DNA of 64,000 nt from Xylona heveae TC161 (GCF_001619985.1 NW_017264199.1:1116001-1180000); one strand, 5' to 3'; positions 1 to 12,016 are shown, counted from the stretch's first letter. Notes: generated by a model from the sequence alone, not told the origin. Translations and numbers: made by a program.

Positions 1-122
1 ATGACTAATTGAGAGCCTCTCACTCTGAAATAATAAAGCTACGGACATATCTGTAGGTGTTTCTTCCTTGATGGCGAGAGAACTAAGTGTCCATCGTTCA
101 CCCATTCCAAAATATCTAAGAA

Positions 123-1928
123 ATGTCTACAACAACAGAAGTCTTGCCGGGATCAACCCAAAAATGTTCAAATGACTTCTCTTCGGCTGAGCCAAAAACT
201 CAGTCCCAATCTCGAACTCAAACTCAATCGGAATGTGACTGTACGGAGAAAAACGATGCGTCAAATGTTTCACCACCAAGAGATCCTGAAGCAGGACAGC
301 AAAGACGCAAGAGAAAGCCACTCTCCTTCTTTCTTGCATTTATTGCCCTGCTGCTCATGGTCTTTCTGGTATCATTGGACGCCACTACTTTGGCCGTTGC
401 AATTCCTGTATATCTATACACAACCCCTGAGCATTTATCATAACGTTTCCGCTTACTTTTCTCTATTTTATAGGCCATCACCAGTGATCTCTCAGGAACC
501 ACTTTAACCGCTTTCTGGGCCAATATCTCTTTCACCCTAGCAGTCGTGGTGATTCAGCCCATCTATACCAGCTTCTCGGACATCATTGGCCGCAAGATCC
601 CCCTTTATGCAGCATTTGCTCTCTTTGGTATTGGATCCATTGTCTTTTCTGTCGCACGAAGTATGGCAGTCCTGATCCTGGGTCGTGTGCTACAAGGGCT
701 GGGCGGAGGCGGACTGGATGTCCTAAGTGAGGTTATTGTCGCCGACATCACCACACTGCAGGAGCGTGCCGTGTACATTGGCCTTTTGTCTCTTCCAATG
801 GCAGCAGGATGTATCGCAGGGCCCATCCTCGGTGCAGTCTTCAGCGAGTATGTCGACTGGCGATGGATTGGCTGGATCAATCTACCTGTGATTGGAGTTG
901 CCCTCGTGCTGGCCATCTTTTTCATGCGCCTGAGGCCCATACACCAGTCTCTCCGCGAGCAGCTCTTCCGCATCGATTGGCTGGGCATGCTGATTTTCAT
1001 GACTGGTTGTATCCTTTTTGCCTTGCCGCTAAGTTGGGCAGGAAATATGTACCCATGGGGCTCATGGCGTACCATCGTACCACTAGTGATTGGCATTCTG
1101 GTGTTAGTGGCATTTGCCCTGTACGAGTCACGACCAACGGACCCTGTCTTTCCCTATCGTATCTTTCGCTCTCGGACGGCCCAGATGACACTCCTTGGTA
1201 GCTTCATACATGGCATGGTTCTCTATACCCTGTTACAGTACCTTCCCTTGTTTTTCCAGGCTGTCTATCTCGAGACGGCACTCAAGTCCTCCATTTCAAT
1301 CCTACCATTCTGCTGTGTTGTCTTTGTCTTTACGGGTATTGCTGCCTGGGCCGTTGATTTCTTCCGGAAATACCGCTGGGAAATATGGGCAGGATGGGTT
1401 TTTCTAGCGGTGGGTGTTGGCATTTTCTCACTGTGGAATCAAAGTTCCTCTCTAGCCATGACTGCAAGCTTCCAAGTGATAGCTGGAATAGGAATTGGCA
1501 CGATCTTCAGTGTTCCTCCAATCCCGATGCAGGCCAGCGCACCAACGGCCGAAGATCAGGGTCTTGCGATGGGCATCATGGTTGCATTCCGGCTCTTCGG
1601 TGCTCTTATTGGCCTTGCAATTGGTGCTACTACATTCAGCGGCGTTTTTGCAAGCAAGATTAACTCGATCCCCTCGCTGCCCGCCTCCGTGGCATTGTTA
1701 AAAAACCCCAGCGAGGCGGTCGGTTTTATTCCACACCTACGAACAGTTGACATTTCCCCTGCCCTAAAGGACCTCATCCAAGGGGCTTACAAAGATGCTA
1801 TGCAGACAATTTGGTATGAATTAGCAGCATTTGGGGCTGTAGGATTTCTGAGTTCATTGTTGATAAAAGAACTGACTATGGAGACGGAGGAGCTCAGTCG
1901 GCAACACTTTGAGCCGGAATCGGACTGA
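123..1928 (+). CDS. MFS transporter, DHA2-like (drug:H+ antiporter type)
   Basis: Two exons, 123-407 and 474-1928, with a 66-bp GT-AG intron (408-473, phase 0), give 579 aa. After a hydrophilic N-terminal tail of about 65 residues rich in Ser, Gln and Glu come many hydrophobic segments, in the number expected of the 14-helix DHA2 branch of the major facilitator superfamily. Family signatures are visible: the loop motif FSDIIGRK after helix 2, the glycine run QGLGGGGLD in helix 4, and AAGCIAGPILGAVF followed by WRWIGWINLP, typical of DHA2 exporters. It is inferred to be a plasma-membrane proton-coupled exporter of small toxic molecules; the substrate cannot be read from sequence. No biosynthetic genes adjoin it, so it is not evidently part of a metabolite cluster. 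The joined exons read LAVAIPAITSDLSG, a good family match, which supports the splice. Confidence 0.9.
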
Positions 1929-3012
1929 ACGAAGTTAGAAGATGAATGAAGTATTTTGTATAATTTATAGAATATACGAAGCTATTTTGATCTATAAAGG
2001 TTTAGAAAGCCCTGGTCCGTGCATTTCATTAGGATTGCTAGCTAAGGTACGCACTTGGTAAGGGTACTGTACACGATTTGAGGAAAGCGCCGAGATGCTC
2101 GGGCTGAGTTGTGCTCCCATACTGACAAGTTCGGCAGCGTCAAATCATAATAGCTAGGTAGGTACACTTACCATCTCCCTCTACCTACGTTACGAAATAA
2201 CTTACAGGCTTGTTCTGTGGGTGGCCATTGAGGCTTGAATGCTTTTCAATGCCTACACTGGCAATGACGCAGACACCTTCAGTGCCACAATTTTTGCTCA
2301 TTACCATCGGCATGACCAGCGATGCGAAACATGTGAATCTGATGAGCCGGGGGTAGGCGCAAAGCGCACACATTATCACGTCATTTGGGTTTACGTACCG
2401 CGTAGAAGGAGAAGGAAAAATGCCATCCTTTGTGAGAATGGTAGAATTCCCATGACAGGCGAGCGAATCAACGATCAAGGAAGGAGCAATGTGACCTCAG
2501 TAACTTGCTAAAGACGGAGGAGAATCCGCCATTGGATTCCCCACAAAAGGGAAGAGCGAGGGAGGCAGAATCGATCCCATGACATTCCATGGCGAGGAAG
2601 TAACAAACCTGATTGGCGTCGTCATGTCATGGCCACGACATAACCGTTTGCCTTCTCGTCTCAGCCATTCCTTATGCGGTTAGGCATGGACCCTTCTGGC
2701 TACTGTCCCTGAGCTAGTTAGCTCGAATCCGGTAAGGGCGGATGCAGTGACGTATATTGACGAAAGAGACAGAGCTCATTCACCCCGCGATTGTTTGCTC
2801 CTGCCCCGTTGGCCTGGAACGAGGGGCCGTTGTCAGTGAAAGCGTAGTTTGCGTCGCTCTTACACGCATTTCTGAGACTGGAGTACAATATTTAAAGGAG
2901 CTCTCTCTGCTGCGATTTTCCATCTCTTCTTCATCAACCAAACCGAATCCATTCCACCACAACCAAACAAACTTCAAACAAATCTATCTCTTTGATCCAA
3001 ACATCAATCAAC
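1929..3012. other. intergenic spacer, promoter side of HSP9/12
   Basis: About 1.1 kb without a convincing gene. Overlapping 70-97 codon ORFs on both strands at 2185-2511 lack recognisable domains and splice logic. The distal part is probably the HSP9/12 promoter. Confidence 0.5.
2822..2897 (+). promoter_or_regulatory. candidate stress promoter elements (STRE and TATA-like box)
   Basis: An AGGGG stress-response-element core lies at 2822-2826 and a TATA-like AATATTTAAA at about 2887-2896, some 120-190 bp before the HSP9/12 start codon. STRE is the known site for Msn2/4-type zinc-finger activators of yeast HSP12. Use here is inferred from position only. Confidence 0.4.
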
Positions 3013-3402
3013 ATGTCTGACGCCGGCCGCAAGGATTTCTCTGACAGTCAGTTACCTTATGATCATTCGCTCGTTACTTTGATCCAGCTCAGCTAACAAC
3101 AATACAGAGGTCGAGGAGAAGATCACTCCCGACTCCTCCAAGTCAACCCAGCAGAAGGTTAAGGAGACCGTCACTGACACTGGCGACAAGCTCGCTCGGT
3201 ATGTTTTTGGATCTTTCTACATTTTCTCTGAGCGTACGCTAACATCTGGTGCAGTGGCACTCAGTCGGACGAGTCCAAGTCGACCACCCAGGAGGTCTCT
3301 GACAAGTTTGGTCGCAGCAAGGATGAGCACGTCCACGGTGGCAGCAGCCAGAGCATTGGCGACAAGGTCAAGAACGCCTTTGGCCTTGGTGACAACAAAT
3401 AG
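3013..3402 (+). CDS. HSP9/HSP12-family small stress protein
   Basis: Three exons (3013-3046, 3108-3198, 3255-3402; introns 61 and 56 bp) give 90 aa, the usual length for the family. The protein starts MSDAGRKDFSDK and continues with Lys, Glu, Asp, Ser and Gly-rich helix-forming segments ending VKNAFGLGDNK. This is diagnostic of HSP9/HSP12/Awh11 proteins: intrinsically disordered, cytosolic and membrane-associated stabilisers induced by heat, osmotic stress, glucose depletion or stationary phase. It has no cysteine or hydrophobic core. A STRE-like AGGGG upstream fits stress induction. It converges on the SLC25 carrier, with only 193 bp between stop codons. Both introns have clean donors and acceptors and the reading phase closes exactly. 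Confidence 0.92.
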
Positions 3403-3595
3403 ATGTGTCATATCACATTTTCCTCAGCTTACGACGTTATGAGATGAACCTCGAGTTGAGCTTGCTTTCAGAGCTTTATTATACCATTAGCAATTCAGAG
3501 CATTAAATCTTTCGATATACTGTGCAAATTAGATGCCATAAAAATGTGAAATTTCTCCCAGCCACGTATATATGATTTCTATTCTTTTTATCTAA

Positions 3596-4727
3596 TTAGA
3601 TCATAAAAACACCCGGCTGAGGTTGTGCGGGCTTTAGATATTGCATGATCAACTCATATACCTCAAACTTAAGCTTATCAGCATGACAGACGCCACATTC
3701 GGAGAATAAAAAGCGTACCTGGACGGCATTGACTATGAATGCACGGACGCTGCAAGTTGGTAGCCCTCGAAAGAAGGCTCTTATGCCTTCAGAAGCATAT
3801 AACTCTTTTGCGATTGCAATTGCACCTTGTCGGATCCGGGGTTCCTGGCCTGAGGAGCCCCCTCCATTGCGAAGAAGGGTTGACTCCTCTGTTGTAGGAA
3901 GATTGGCAGGCGATAGTGGTGACGTTTGTGTTTGCATCCTTGTCTTGATAACGTCTGAATCCCATTAGCCATAGCCAAAGTTGGGGCGATAGGAAGTTAT
4001 GGTTTTACCCAAGGGGAAGATGGAAGCCCAGGTGACTATGCCAGCGATGCCACCAGCAAGAAACACCCTGACAGCTTGCTGTTGGGGTGTTTCAGGGCTC
4101 CGTGTCAGCCATTGCTTGGTGAGTTCGTACGACCAAAAGCTACGGAGTCAGCTCCGCGAGTGGTACGACCATTGCAGTACTCTTACTAAAAGCCATATCC
4201 CATCGCGTCCCGGATGCTGGTAACAACGCCTCCAAGGTATAATCCTCTCAGCCCATGCTGAGTCCAAATGTTCCTTGCAATTGTCCAAGAGCTGTGTTCG
4301 CCTGAGCTGATTTGTGCACGACACTTGATCAACTCCGTTGGCGCAGACACGACCCAAGTGCCGAATCCACCAACAGCACCAGCGCACCAGATCTTCCAAG
4401 CACTAGACGGCTGTGAGGGGTCGTCACCAAGAGTAAGAAGGGTTCGGTTGTACGACACAAAGAGGAGAGCGTTCAATGCACCATAGCCTAATACAGGCGC
4501 AGTGATACCTTTTAAAATGTGACAAGAAAAGTTGTTACTACAAGTAAGCTACTGGAATTCTAGTCGCAAGACCAAATACCTCTCCAAAAAGCACCAAGCG
4601 ACTCAAATTCGCTGGAGGCTGCTGCGGTTGACCCAGCTTGTTGTCGTACTTTGACTAGATCCAATGGATTTCCAATGATAATTCCTGCAGCACCACTAAT
4701 ATAGCCTGCCCAGAAATCAGCGGACAT
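3596..4727 (-). CDS. mitochondrial carrier (SLC25 family)
   Basis: Five exons on the minus strand (4727-4580, 4508-4187, 4139-4009, 3954-3719, 3667-3596) give 302 aa, the standard carrier length. All three tripartite repeats carry the signature loop: PLDLVKVRQQ, PTELIKCRAQ (degenerate, T for D) and PLDVIKTRMQ. The last is formed only when exons 3 and 4 are joined, confirming that splice. Carriers have six helices in the inner mitochondrial membrane and exchange metabolites. The substrate is not assignable here; general features suggest the amino-acid/carnitine side of the family. The last intron (3718-3668, 51 bp) is a multiple of three with no stop, so retention would add 17 residues. It shares a 413-bp divergent promoter region with RAD54. 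Confidence 0.87.
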
Positions 4728-5140
4728 GATATGTGAGCAATGAGGGCAGCTGTATGTTTCTCTCGTTGGGTCACACAGGGACACAGAGCCATATTCCATG
4801 GTCGAATTGCGGGGAAGAATTGCGGAGGTTACAAACAGAGCAAACAAGCACAGGGACGGAGTTGGCGCAGCATTTGTCCGATTCACGGTCACGTGCTCTC
4901 GTGCACACCCGCGCGTTGGGGTGCGGACACGAGCGTCTGCCTTGGGCCCTCCTGGGTTACATAATAAACATTGCGCATTTGCCACAGTTTGGTTGAAGCT
5001 ACGTAGCTCAATTTGCTTTTGGAGCTGTGGGATTACTGACTTATTTTGCTTTTTTTTTGTGAAAGATCAGTATCGATCTGACTAGTGGCGCAAATGTGAG
5101 TTGAGATGGCCATCATTTGTTCATAAAACACGTGCGCTAA
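4728..5140. promoter_or_regulatory. divergent promoter region, SLC25 carrier / RAD54
   Basis: 413 bp between two divergent start codons. Two CACGTG palindromes (E-box, bHLH-type site) lie at 4890-4895 and 5129-5134, the second only 6 bp before the RAD54 ATG. I see no perfect MCB site (ACGCGT), which controls yeast RAD54. Function of the E-boxes is inference. Confidence 0.5.
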
Positions 5141-8100
5141 ATGCTGTCTCTTGGTGTCAGGCATCGACCGAGAAGCCTCACGTCCGTGTCAGAAAAAGAA
5201 AACACACCGGTTGCTCAAAAGTCGTCGAGGCTGTATGGAGGTGGACCGCAGTCAATTGAACGCCTGGTGAAGCCGTTCAAATGTCCGGGCTCATCAACGC
5301 CGAGCCGATTGTCGGACAAGCCCGCAAGAAAGCGGCGAAAAGTAGACTACACCGGTGCAGATGCGAGCATTGAGGATGGTGACAAACCTTGGACGAACGA
5401 TGATCGACTAGCCCTGGCAAATCGAGATGTGAATAAGTACGGGATTTTTCAAGTGAAAGACAAGGAAACGGCATTTCGACAACGGTTTACGGTACCTTTG
5501 ATCAACAAGCAAGCGGCTGGCTACGATCCGTCTCGGCCTGCTCCGACCCTGGGAATGCGAAGAGGAGCAGTCTTTGTTGCAAAGCCGCTCCATGACCCAA
5601 GTGGCGAGTTTGCGATTGTTTTATTTGATCCCACTATAGACGACAAACCAGCCAAGAAGGAGGAAGGGGAAGTAGAGGAAAAGCCAAAAGAAGAAGAGCC
5701 GATGGAATTAAAAGTTCCACTCGTGCATAGAAGTCTTGCAGACATTTTAGGGTTGAAGAAAGAGACGGACGAGCATCCAAAGGTGCCGGTCGTGATTGAT
5801 CCGAGACTGGCAAAAGTGTTGCGACCGCATCAAGTCGAGGGTGTAAAGGTAAGTTTGGTGGAAAGAACATGTAGAAGAATATGTGAGTGAGGTCAATGCT
5901 GATTCTTTATTGATTGACAGTTTTTGTACAGATGTACAACTGGCTTAATTGATGACAACGCGAATGGATGCATCATGGCAGATGAAATGGGTCTCGGAAA
6001 GACTGTACGATCTTCAGAGGAAATCCGCAAAACGTTATGACTGATCTTTCGCAGCTCCAATGTATAGCACTCATGTGGACACTACTTAAACAATCACCAG
6101 AAGCGGGAAAATCGACGATACAAAAATGTGTGATAGCATGTCCGTCGAGCTTGGTAAGAAACTGGGCAAACGAATTGAGTACGTCGAGTCAACGGCAAGA
6201 TTCAATGATGTACCTTCAATGCTGACATGTTTGCAGCTAAATGGCTGGGCGCGGGCACAATTACACCATTTGCAATTGACGGGAAAGCCTCAAAAGCGGA
6301 GCTCACACAGCAATTACGCCAGTGGGCCATTGCAAGCGGCAGGGCCGTCGTCCGGCCTGTTCTAATTGTCTCTTATGAAACACTACGACTCAATGTGGAC
6401 GAGCTCAGAAACACTCCTATCGGTCTCTTACTCTGCGACGAAGGACATCGTCTGAAGAACGGCGAAAGCCAGACCTTCACCGCACTCAACTCTTTAAACG
6501 TCGACAGGCGAGTCATTCTATCCGGCACGCCCATCCAGAACGATCTTTCCGAGTATTTCTCTCTCCTCAACTTTGCAAATCCCAATTTGCTCGGCAGCCG
6601 CAACGAATTCCGGAAAAAGTATGAAATACCTATTCTTCGAGGGCGAGACGCAGCGGGAACAGATGCCGATCGACAAAAAGGTGATGAATGTCTAGCAGAG
6701 CTGCTGACTCTAGTCAACAAGTTCATCATCCGGCGTACTAATGACATTTTATCCAAATACCTACCTGTCAAATACGAGCACGTGGTCTTCTGCAACTGCG
6801 CACCCTTTCAGATGGATTTGTACAAGCACTTTTTGCGAAGCCCAGAAATCAAGAGCCTGCTTCGCGGAAAAGGCAGTCAGCCGCTCAAAGCCATTGGTAT
6901 TCTGAAGAAACTCTGTAATCATCCAGACCTGCTGGACCTACCAACCGATTTACCAGGAAGTGAGCAATACTTCCCCGAAGACTATGTTCCCAGAGAAGCA
7001 CGAGGACGCGACCGAGACGTCAAGACGTGGTATTCTGGTAAAATGATGGTTCTCGACCGGTACGATGACACTTCCAATTCATTCCATTTTCTTTCATAGC
7101 CCAAAGTGCTGGAATTGAGCACTTCGTAACGCTCTTTTTTCAATTTCATATTCCAACATCACATCCATTGTCCGAACAAATCACATCCTTTACTTGCTTC
7201 CCATAAGACCTAAAGAAGAAGCTAACCCAGATCACAGAATGCTCGCCCGCATACGACAAGATACCAACGACAAGATTGTCCTCATCAGCAACTACACCCA
7301 AACGCTCGACATGTTTGAACGCCTGTGCCGGTCCCGCGCATACGGCTGTCTCCGCCTTGACGGAACCATGAACGTCAACAAGCGCCAGAAACTCGTCGAC
7401 CGGTTCAACAACCCGGACGGAGAAGAGTTTGTGTTCCTGCTGAGTAGTAAAGCCGGAGGATGCGGTCTGAACTTGATTGGTGCCAATCGTCTTGTCTTAT
7501 TCGATCCAGGTATTTACTACCCTTTCTTTCCCTTTTTACTTCTTCTTTCCACACCCCCCTCAGTCATATCTTTCCATTTTTCCTTATCATCCTTTCCATC
7601 CCTTTCCCAATTCTCTCCACCCACGGGTCATGAATATCAGTGTTCTAACTATTTTATGATCTACAGACTGGAACCCCGCTGCAGACCAACAAGCCCTCGC
7701 CCGCGTGTGGCGCGACGGCCAGAAAAAAGACTGTTTCGTCTACCGCTTCATCGGCACGGGCACCATCGAGGAGAAGATCTTCCAGCGTCAATCCCACAAG
7801 CAATCCCTCTCATCATGTGTTGTCGACTCTGCAGAAGACGTCGAACGCCATTTCACGCTCGATTCCTTGCGTGAGCTCTTTCAGTTCAAGCCAGACACTC
7901 CGTCCGATACGCATGATACCTTTAAGTGTAAGCGCTGCAGACCTGCCGGCCGTAGCGGAGGTCGTAACGATAGTGAAGACCTTTCCAGGAGTAGCGGATT
8001 GGGCGCAGACGGTAGCGGCAGCGCAGGCACCGGCGCAGGCGGGAAAGTAAAAGGAACTGGAGGCGAAGGTGGTAAAGGAACTGGAACTGGAAGTGGCTTC

Positions 8101-8271
8101 CAGTCCCAGCGCCTCAAAGCCCAAGCCATGCTCTACGGCGACACCAGCACGTGGAACCATTTCGTCAACGACGGCGAGGCCGGCCTGCTTGGCAAAATCC
8201 AGGACTTGCTGCTGCGCCAGGAAACCCGCGAGAGAGACGTCAGTGCCGTCTTTCAGTATATTAGTCATTAG
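5141..8271 (+). CDS. RAD54: RAD54 DNA repair and recombination translocase (Snf2 family)
   Basis: Six exons (5141-5848, 5921-6004, 6055-6178, 6237-7059, 7238-7509, 7667-8271) give 871 aa. The Swi2/Snf2 motor is complete: LRPHQVEGV, motif I DEMGLGKT (about residues 257-264), motif II DEGH (373-376), SGTPIQN, then [20 protein letters not shown] and the motif VI stretch ARVWRDGQ. The N-terminus has the Rad54 LVKPFK element and a basic KPARKRRK patch. The C-terminal CKRC zinc-binding pair and [13 protein letters not shown] tail are typical of Rad54 and separate it from other Snf2 proteins. It drives Rad51-dependent strand invasion and dsDNA translocation in the nucleus. Odd: a glycine/serine-rich insertion of about 40 residues sits between CKRC and the tail. 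Intron 4 (178 bp) is the longest here. The start is the first in-frame ATG; a further upstream exon cannot be excluded. Confidence 0.95.
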
Positions 8272-8765
8272 ATTTTTTTTTTTAATTTATTTTATTTATT
8301 TATTTAATTTATTTATTTATTTCTATTTTATTCTATTCTATTTATTGATCTATTGATTTATTGATTTATTGATTTTGTTTCCGTTGGGTTTATAACTATT
8401 TTCGTTTTTTTCGTTGTATAAGGGTGTATACCTCACTTTTGTCGTATTAGTCTGTTTTCTCTCGTATTATGTTCTTGTATTTGTCGCTGGCTGGTTTGTT
8501 TCCTATCCGTTCTATAGCCGTTTTCCGTCCGTTTCCCATCCGCTTTCCATCTGCTGTCTGTCCTATATCCGTTATATCTCTATATCCATTTTCTATCCAT
8601 CTTCTATCCATTCTTGTTTCGTTGTTTCGCCGCCACAATACATCCTATTTCTTCTAGTCTTCGCCCAGTGCCCGCCTGCCTGGCCTTGTACTTGTGTTCC
8701 AGTCCGTCATTATATGTTCCTGTTCCTGTCCCTGTCATTGTATATCATTCGTCATTCGAGATTGA

Positions 8766-9030
8766 TGCTCAAGGTTCAAGGTTTAGGGTTCAGGTTCAAG
8801 GTTAGAGACAAGTTATATTGGTTACGGGCATGAGTTACATGAGTTGTTAGTTATGTTTAGAGTTCATCGATCACGATTATCGATCACGATCATCGAACTT
8901 GGAATGAGAGGTCGATATATAGATATATATATATATATATGGTTATATGTAAGGTACGTATTGAAGATTGATACACGGAACATGATACATGATACATGAT
9001 AGATATACGATACGATACATGATACGATAC
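8766..9030. repeat. cluster of short tandem repeats
   Basis: Degenerate AAGGTT(C/T) units including one TTTAGGG occur at 8766-8805, an ATCGATCACGAT direct repeat at about 8868-8896, an (AT)n run at about 8922-8940 and ATACATGATACGATAC-type units at about 8976-9030. None is long enough to be a telomere tract. Confidence 0.6.
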
Positions 9031-9154
9031 AAACATCTACGTGTCTTGCTTCCCCTTTTCAATGCGCGGTGGTCGCAGCACGGGGTAGCTGAGAATCCCA
9101 GAGTTTTTATATAAAAGGATAAGAGCGTAGCTGGACAAGGGTCTTACGGAGATA

Positions 9155-9310
9155 AAGTCAAGAGAAAAGAAGAATGGGGGGGAGAAGAGGGGGAACGAAG
9201 AACGGGGAAAGAAGAATGGGAAAAAGGAGAAAGGGGGGAAAGGAACAAAGGAACAGAGGGAAAAAGAGGGGAAAGGGGATAAAATGGAAAAAGAAAATAA
9301 AATAAAATAA
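9155..9310 (+). repeat. polypurine tract
   Basis: About 150 bp almost free of pyrimidines on the plus strand, with runs of G, GA and AAAAT repeats at the end (AAAAT units near 9290-9318). It lies past the FPGS stop codon, so that transcript would be CU-rich. Mirror-type purine runs could adopt triplex structure. Confidence 0.6.
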
Positions 9311-9573
9311 AATAAAATACAAAACGGGTTGAAAGTTTTGTAAGGCAAAAGGCTAGTTGAACATGCACAACATGAATTGTGCGTTTTAATAAAAATGGAC
9401 GAAAAAGACACAAAAGAATTTAAAGATGGGACGTAAAAGGATATAAGAGAAGAGAGAATAGGGCAAAAGGACAAGAGGCCCTCGAGCGGTATCTAAGACA
9501 AATAAAACAAGAGAGAAGAAAGAGGAGAGAGAGTAATTCCGGGCATTAAGAAAAGACAGTCCAAATGTGTCTA

Positions 9574-11410
9574 CTATTTCGCATCAGACTTTTGCTTTGC
9601 CTCCTTCTCTGTCTCCAAAACTTCGAGCACACCTCCGACGAGATGCACGCTACCCGTGACCAGGACCATGACTTCTTGATTTTCTTTCTCCTGCTGGGCA
9701 GTGTCCTTGCTGGCGCCTGCGGCAACTTCTCTGACCCAGGCAATGGCCTCTTCAATGGTGGGGCGCACGACGACATTGGTCTCCGGGTCGAGCGCAGACC
9801 AGGTTTGGGCCATTTGGTTCTGAACGGTCAAGTCTGTGACTTCGGAAGAGTTGGTGTTGATGCTGACCAGATCCGCCTTGTATCCGCCCTGGGCGAATGT
9901 GATGTTTGAGCAGAAAACCGCGTGAGTAAACGGTCGCTCGTCACCGAGGGCTTCGGCGAGAGTGGTGTGGAGGGCGCGAGCGAGCGCGTCGGCGTCACGC
10001 TTCTGTTGGTTGAAGAGGAGAATGCGGGTGCGCGCTTGGCTTGCGGCTGCTGGTGCTGATGATGATGATGATGGTGATGAGGAAGCAGGCGAGGACGCAC
10101 TGCCACGGAGAGATTTCTGAATCTCAGAGGCAAACCATTTCCCCGAAAGGTCAATACTTTCGAGCGTGTGCCCGCCATCAAGATGCCATGAAATCTGTTC
10201 CTCCTTGCGAATCTCGCATCGCCCGCCCCATTGCACTTGTTCCAGTCCGCGGCGGAATTCCGCAGGCAGAGGTGAGTTCTGGATATCCTCGGGAATGTCG
10301 GTGAAGCCTAATTTCCGAAGGTGTGCGGCGGCAACTGCGACAGCCAGACTAGCATTGATCTTCTGAAAGTCTGCGGCGAGGCCCAATTTCATAGTTTCGA
10401 CCTCTGGATGACGGTCCACCACCTTGAGCTCTACACCCTTTTCTTCGGCGCGCTTACGTATCACGGCCAATGCTTGCTCAGGCTGAGGCACCGTAAATGC
10501 GGCCGCTCCAGGCTTCATGATTCCGGCTTTGTGCCATGCTATTTCCTCAATCGTCTCGCCTAGCACAGCGGTATGATCAATGCCGAGACTGCTGATGCCG
10601 GTCACAGTCGGCTTCACGAGGATATTGGTGCTGTCGTATTCACCGCCAACGCCGCATTCCATGACTGCGGTATCAATACCCTCGGACATGTAAGTGTGTA
10701 GTGCCATGAGGGTCAGGAACCGAAAATAGATGGGCTTTGCAGACTTGTCGGTTGGGAGCCCGGCAGCACGGGCAGCTGCCTCAAGCCGGTCCCATGTTGA
10801 GAAGAAATACTTGGCAAACACCTCTTCCGAAATGGGTTGCCCATTGACTTGTATACGCTCGCGCACGAATCTCAAATGGGGCGATGTGTAGAGTCCAATC
10901 TTCTGCAGCTTCGGAGCTCCGGTTTGTTGCTCATCCCGAGAGATATATTGTGATAAGATGGAGGAAATAAAGGCACTTGTAGAACCTTTACCTTTTGTCC
11001 CGGCAATATGAATTGGGTTGAGACGATCGAACTCGGCTGGCTAGGGAAGACAAAGTCTGGATTTAGCACGCAATCACGGATTACATGAAGGCCTATATTG
11101 CCCGGCGTGAAGGAAGGGAGCCCTTACCTCGTATCCAGTTTTGTGGCACCATTCAATCATTTCTGGAATTGCCTGCAGATTGAGGGCCTGACCAGACTTT
11201 CGAATGGCATCCAAGATGGCGAAATTGGACTGCAGAGTGTTCAAGGCAGCCACAGCATCCTGAGACCAATTGATGCGACATCAGTATCCTGGTTCTCACA
11301 CTTATCGCGCGCTTCATACATACACTGTAGTCTCGGCCCATTTTGCTAGGAGTGTGAAAGTGTCGCACACGAGGGAGAACTCTCAAGAAAGGTGCCCAGA
11401 GGCTTCGCAT
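9574..11410 (-). CDS. folylpolyglutamate synthase (mitochondrial and cytosolic forms likely)
   Basis: Three exons (11410-11324, 11259-11128, 11040-9574; introns 64 and 87 bp) give 561 aa. The Mur-ligase-type P-loop AGTKGKGST (about residues 86-94) is followed by YTSPHLRFVRERI, MECGVGGEYDSTN and GIDHTAVLG, the FPGS hallmarks. It adds gamma-glutamates to folates, retaining them in the cell and feeding methionine and purine synthesis. The first ATG gives a basic leader (MRSLWAPFLRVLPRVRHF) like a mitochondrial presequence. An in-frame ATG 23 codons later (MGRDYS) would give a cytosolic form, as known for fungal and animal FPGS. A Ser/Ala-rich low-complexity insert of about 20 residues sits in the C-terminal domain, next to RTRILLFNQQ. 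It converges with RAD54. Confidence 0.93.
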
Positions 11411-12016
11411 GAAGAGATTCCTGAAAATCCTTTAGATATCAACCGGGGGGAGGGCTGGTTTGGCGTGGAAGAAGTGGGATGGCAGGGTTATTGTAATAAT
11501 TGCTTACTCGGGGGAAGGAAAAGTCACTCCGGCAAAGGGACGTTGGAGAGAGAAGGCTTATCGATAAGCTCCACCCTCTCTAATGCCCCTCCATAATTCA
11601 TAACTACGACACTTGTAATTTATGCATCATTTCCTTCTTCTGCTGGATATTCTCTGTGTGTGCATATTATTTCCCTTTATAATAATTTGTTTTGTTCCTC
11701 GGTCTCTGTTTGGTCTCTGATAAGACAGTCGAGTCGCGGGTATTATAACAACACATGAAACCATGGCACAGATTGAACCGAACAAGAGGAAAAATGAGAT
11801 TAGAAGGACAGAAGCTAGAAAGAATGAAAGTGGTATCTGCAGCAATAATGACAAGCAAGAAGCGGCGAGTCAGAGAGAGTAAAAAAAACAAAAGGCAGAA
11901 GTTAAAGTAAAACCGGTAGCAGGGATGCCAAACTCAGCAACTGTAAGAGTCAAACGGTGAACGAAATCTAATTCACCTTTCCGGCACAATCACAATATAA
12001 AACCGCCGATGAGTAA
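11411..12016. other. FPGS upstream / F-box 3' spacer
   Basis: About 600 bp between the FPGS start and the stop of the F-box gene, itself on the minus strand. I see no gene; small minus-strand ORFs at 11627-11891 are hydrophobic translations of an A/G-rich tract. Confidence 0.5.

Larger units (their letters stand above)
8272..9573. other. convergent RAD54/FPGS spacer, low-complexity
   Basis: 1.3 kb between two converging genes, with no credible ORF. It begins T-rich just after the RAD54 stop (TTTA/ATTT repeats about 8275-8375) and ends purine-rich (about 9155-9310), which is T/C-rich on the FPGS transcript strand. Each gene thus runs into a pyrimidine-rich 3' region. Confidence 0.6.

Noticed and set aside
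605-1096. 163-codon minus-strand ORF inside the MFS gene
   Set aside because: Mirror of the MFS coding strand; no domain and the plus strand is clearly coding.
2185-2511. Overlapping ORFs on both strands upstream of HSP9/12
   Set aside because: No domain, no splice signals in a useful phase, both strands equally open.
8766-8805. Telomere-like TTTAGGG sequence
   Set aside because: Only one perfect unit among degenerate AAGGTT repeats; not an interstitial telomere.
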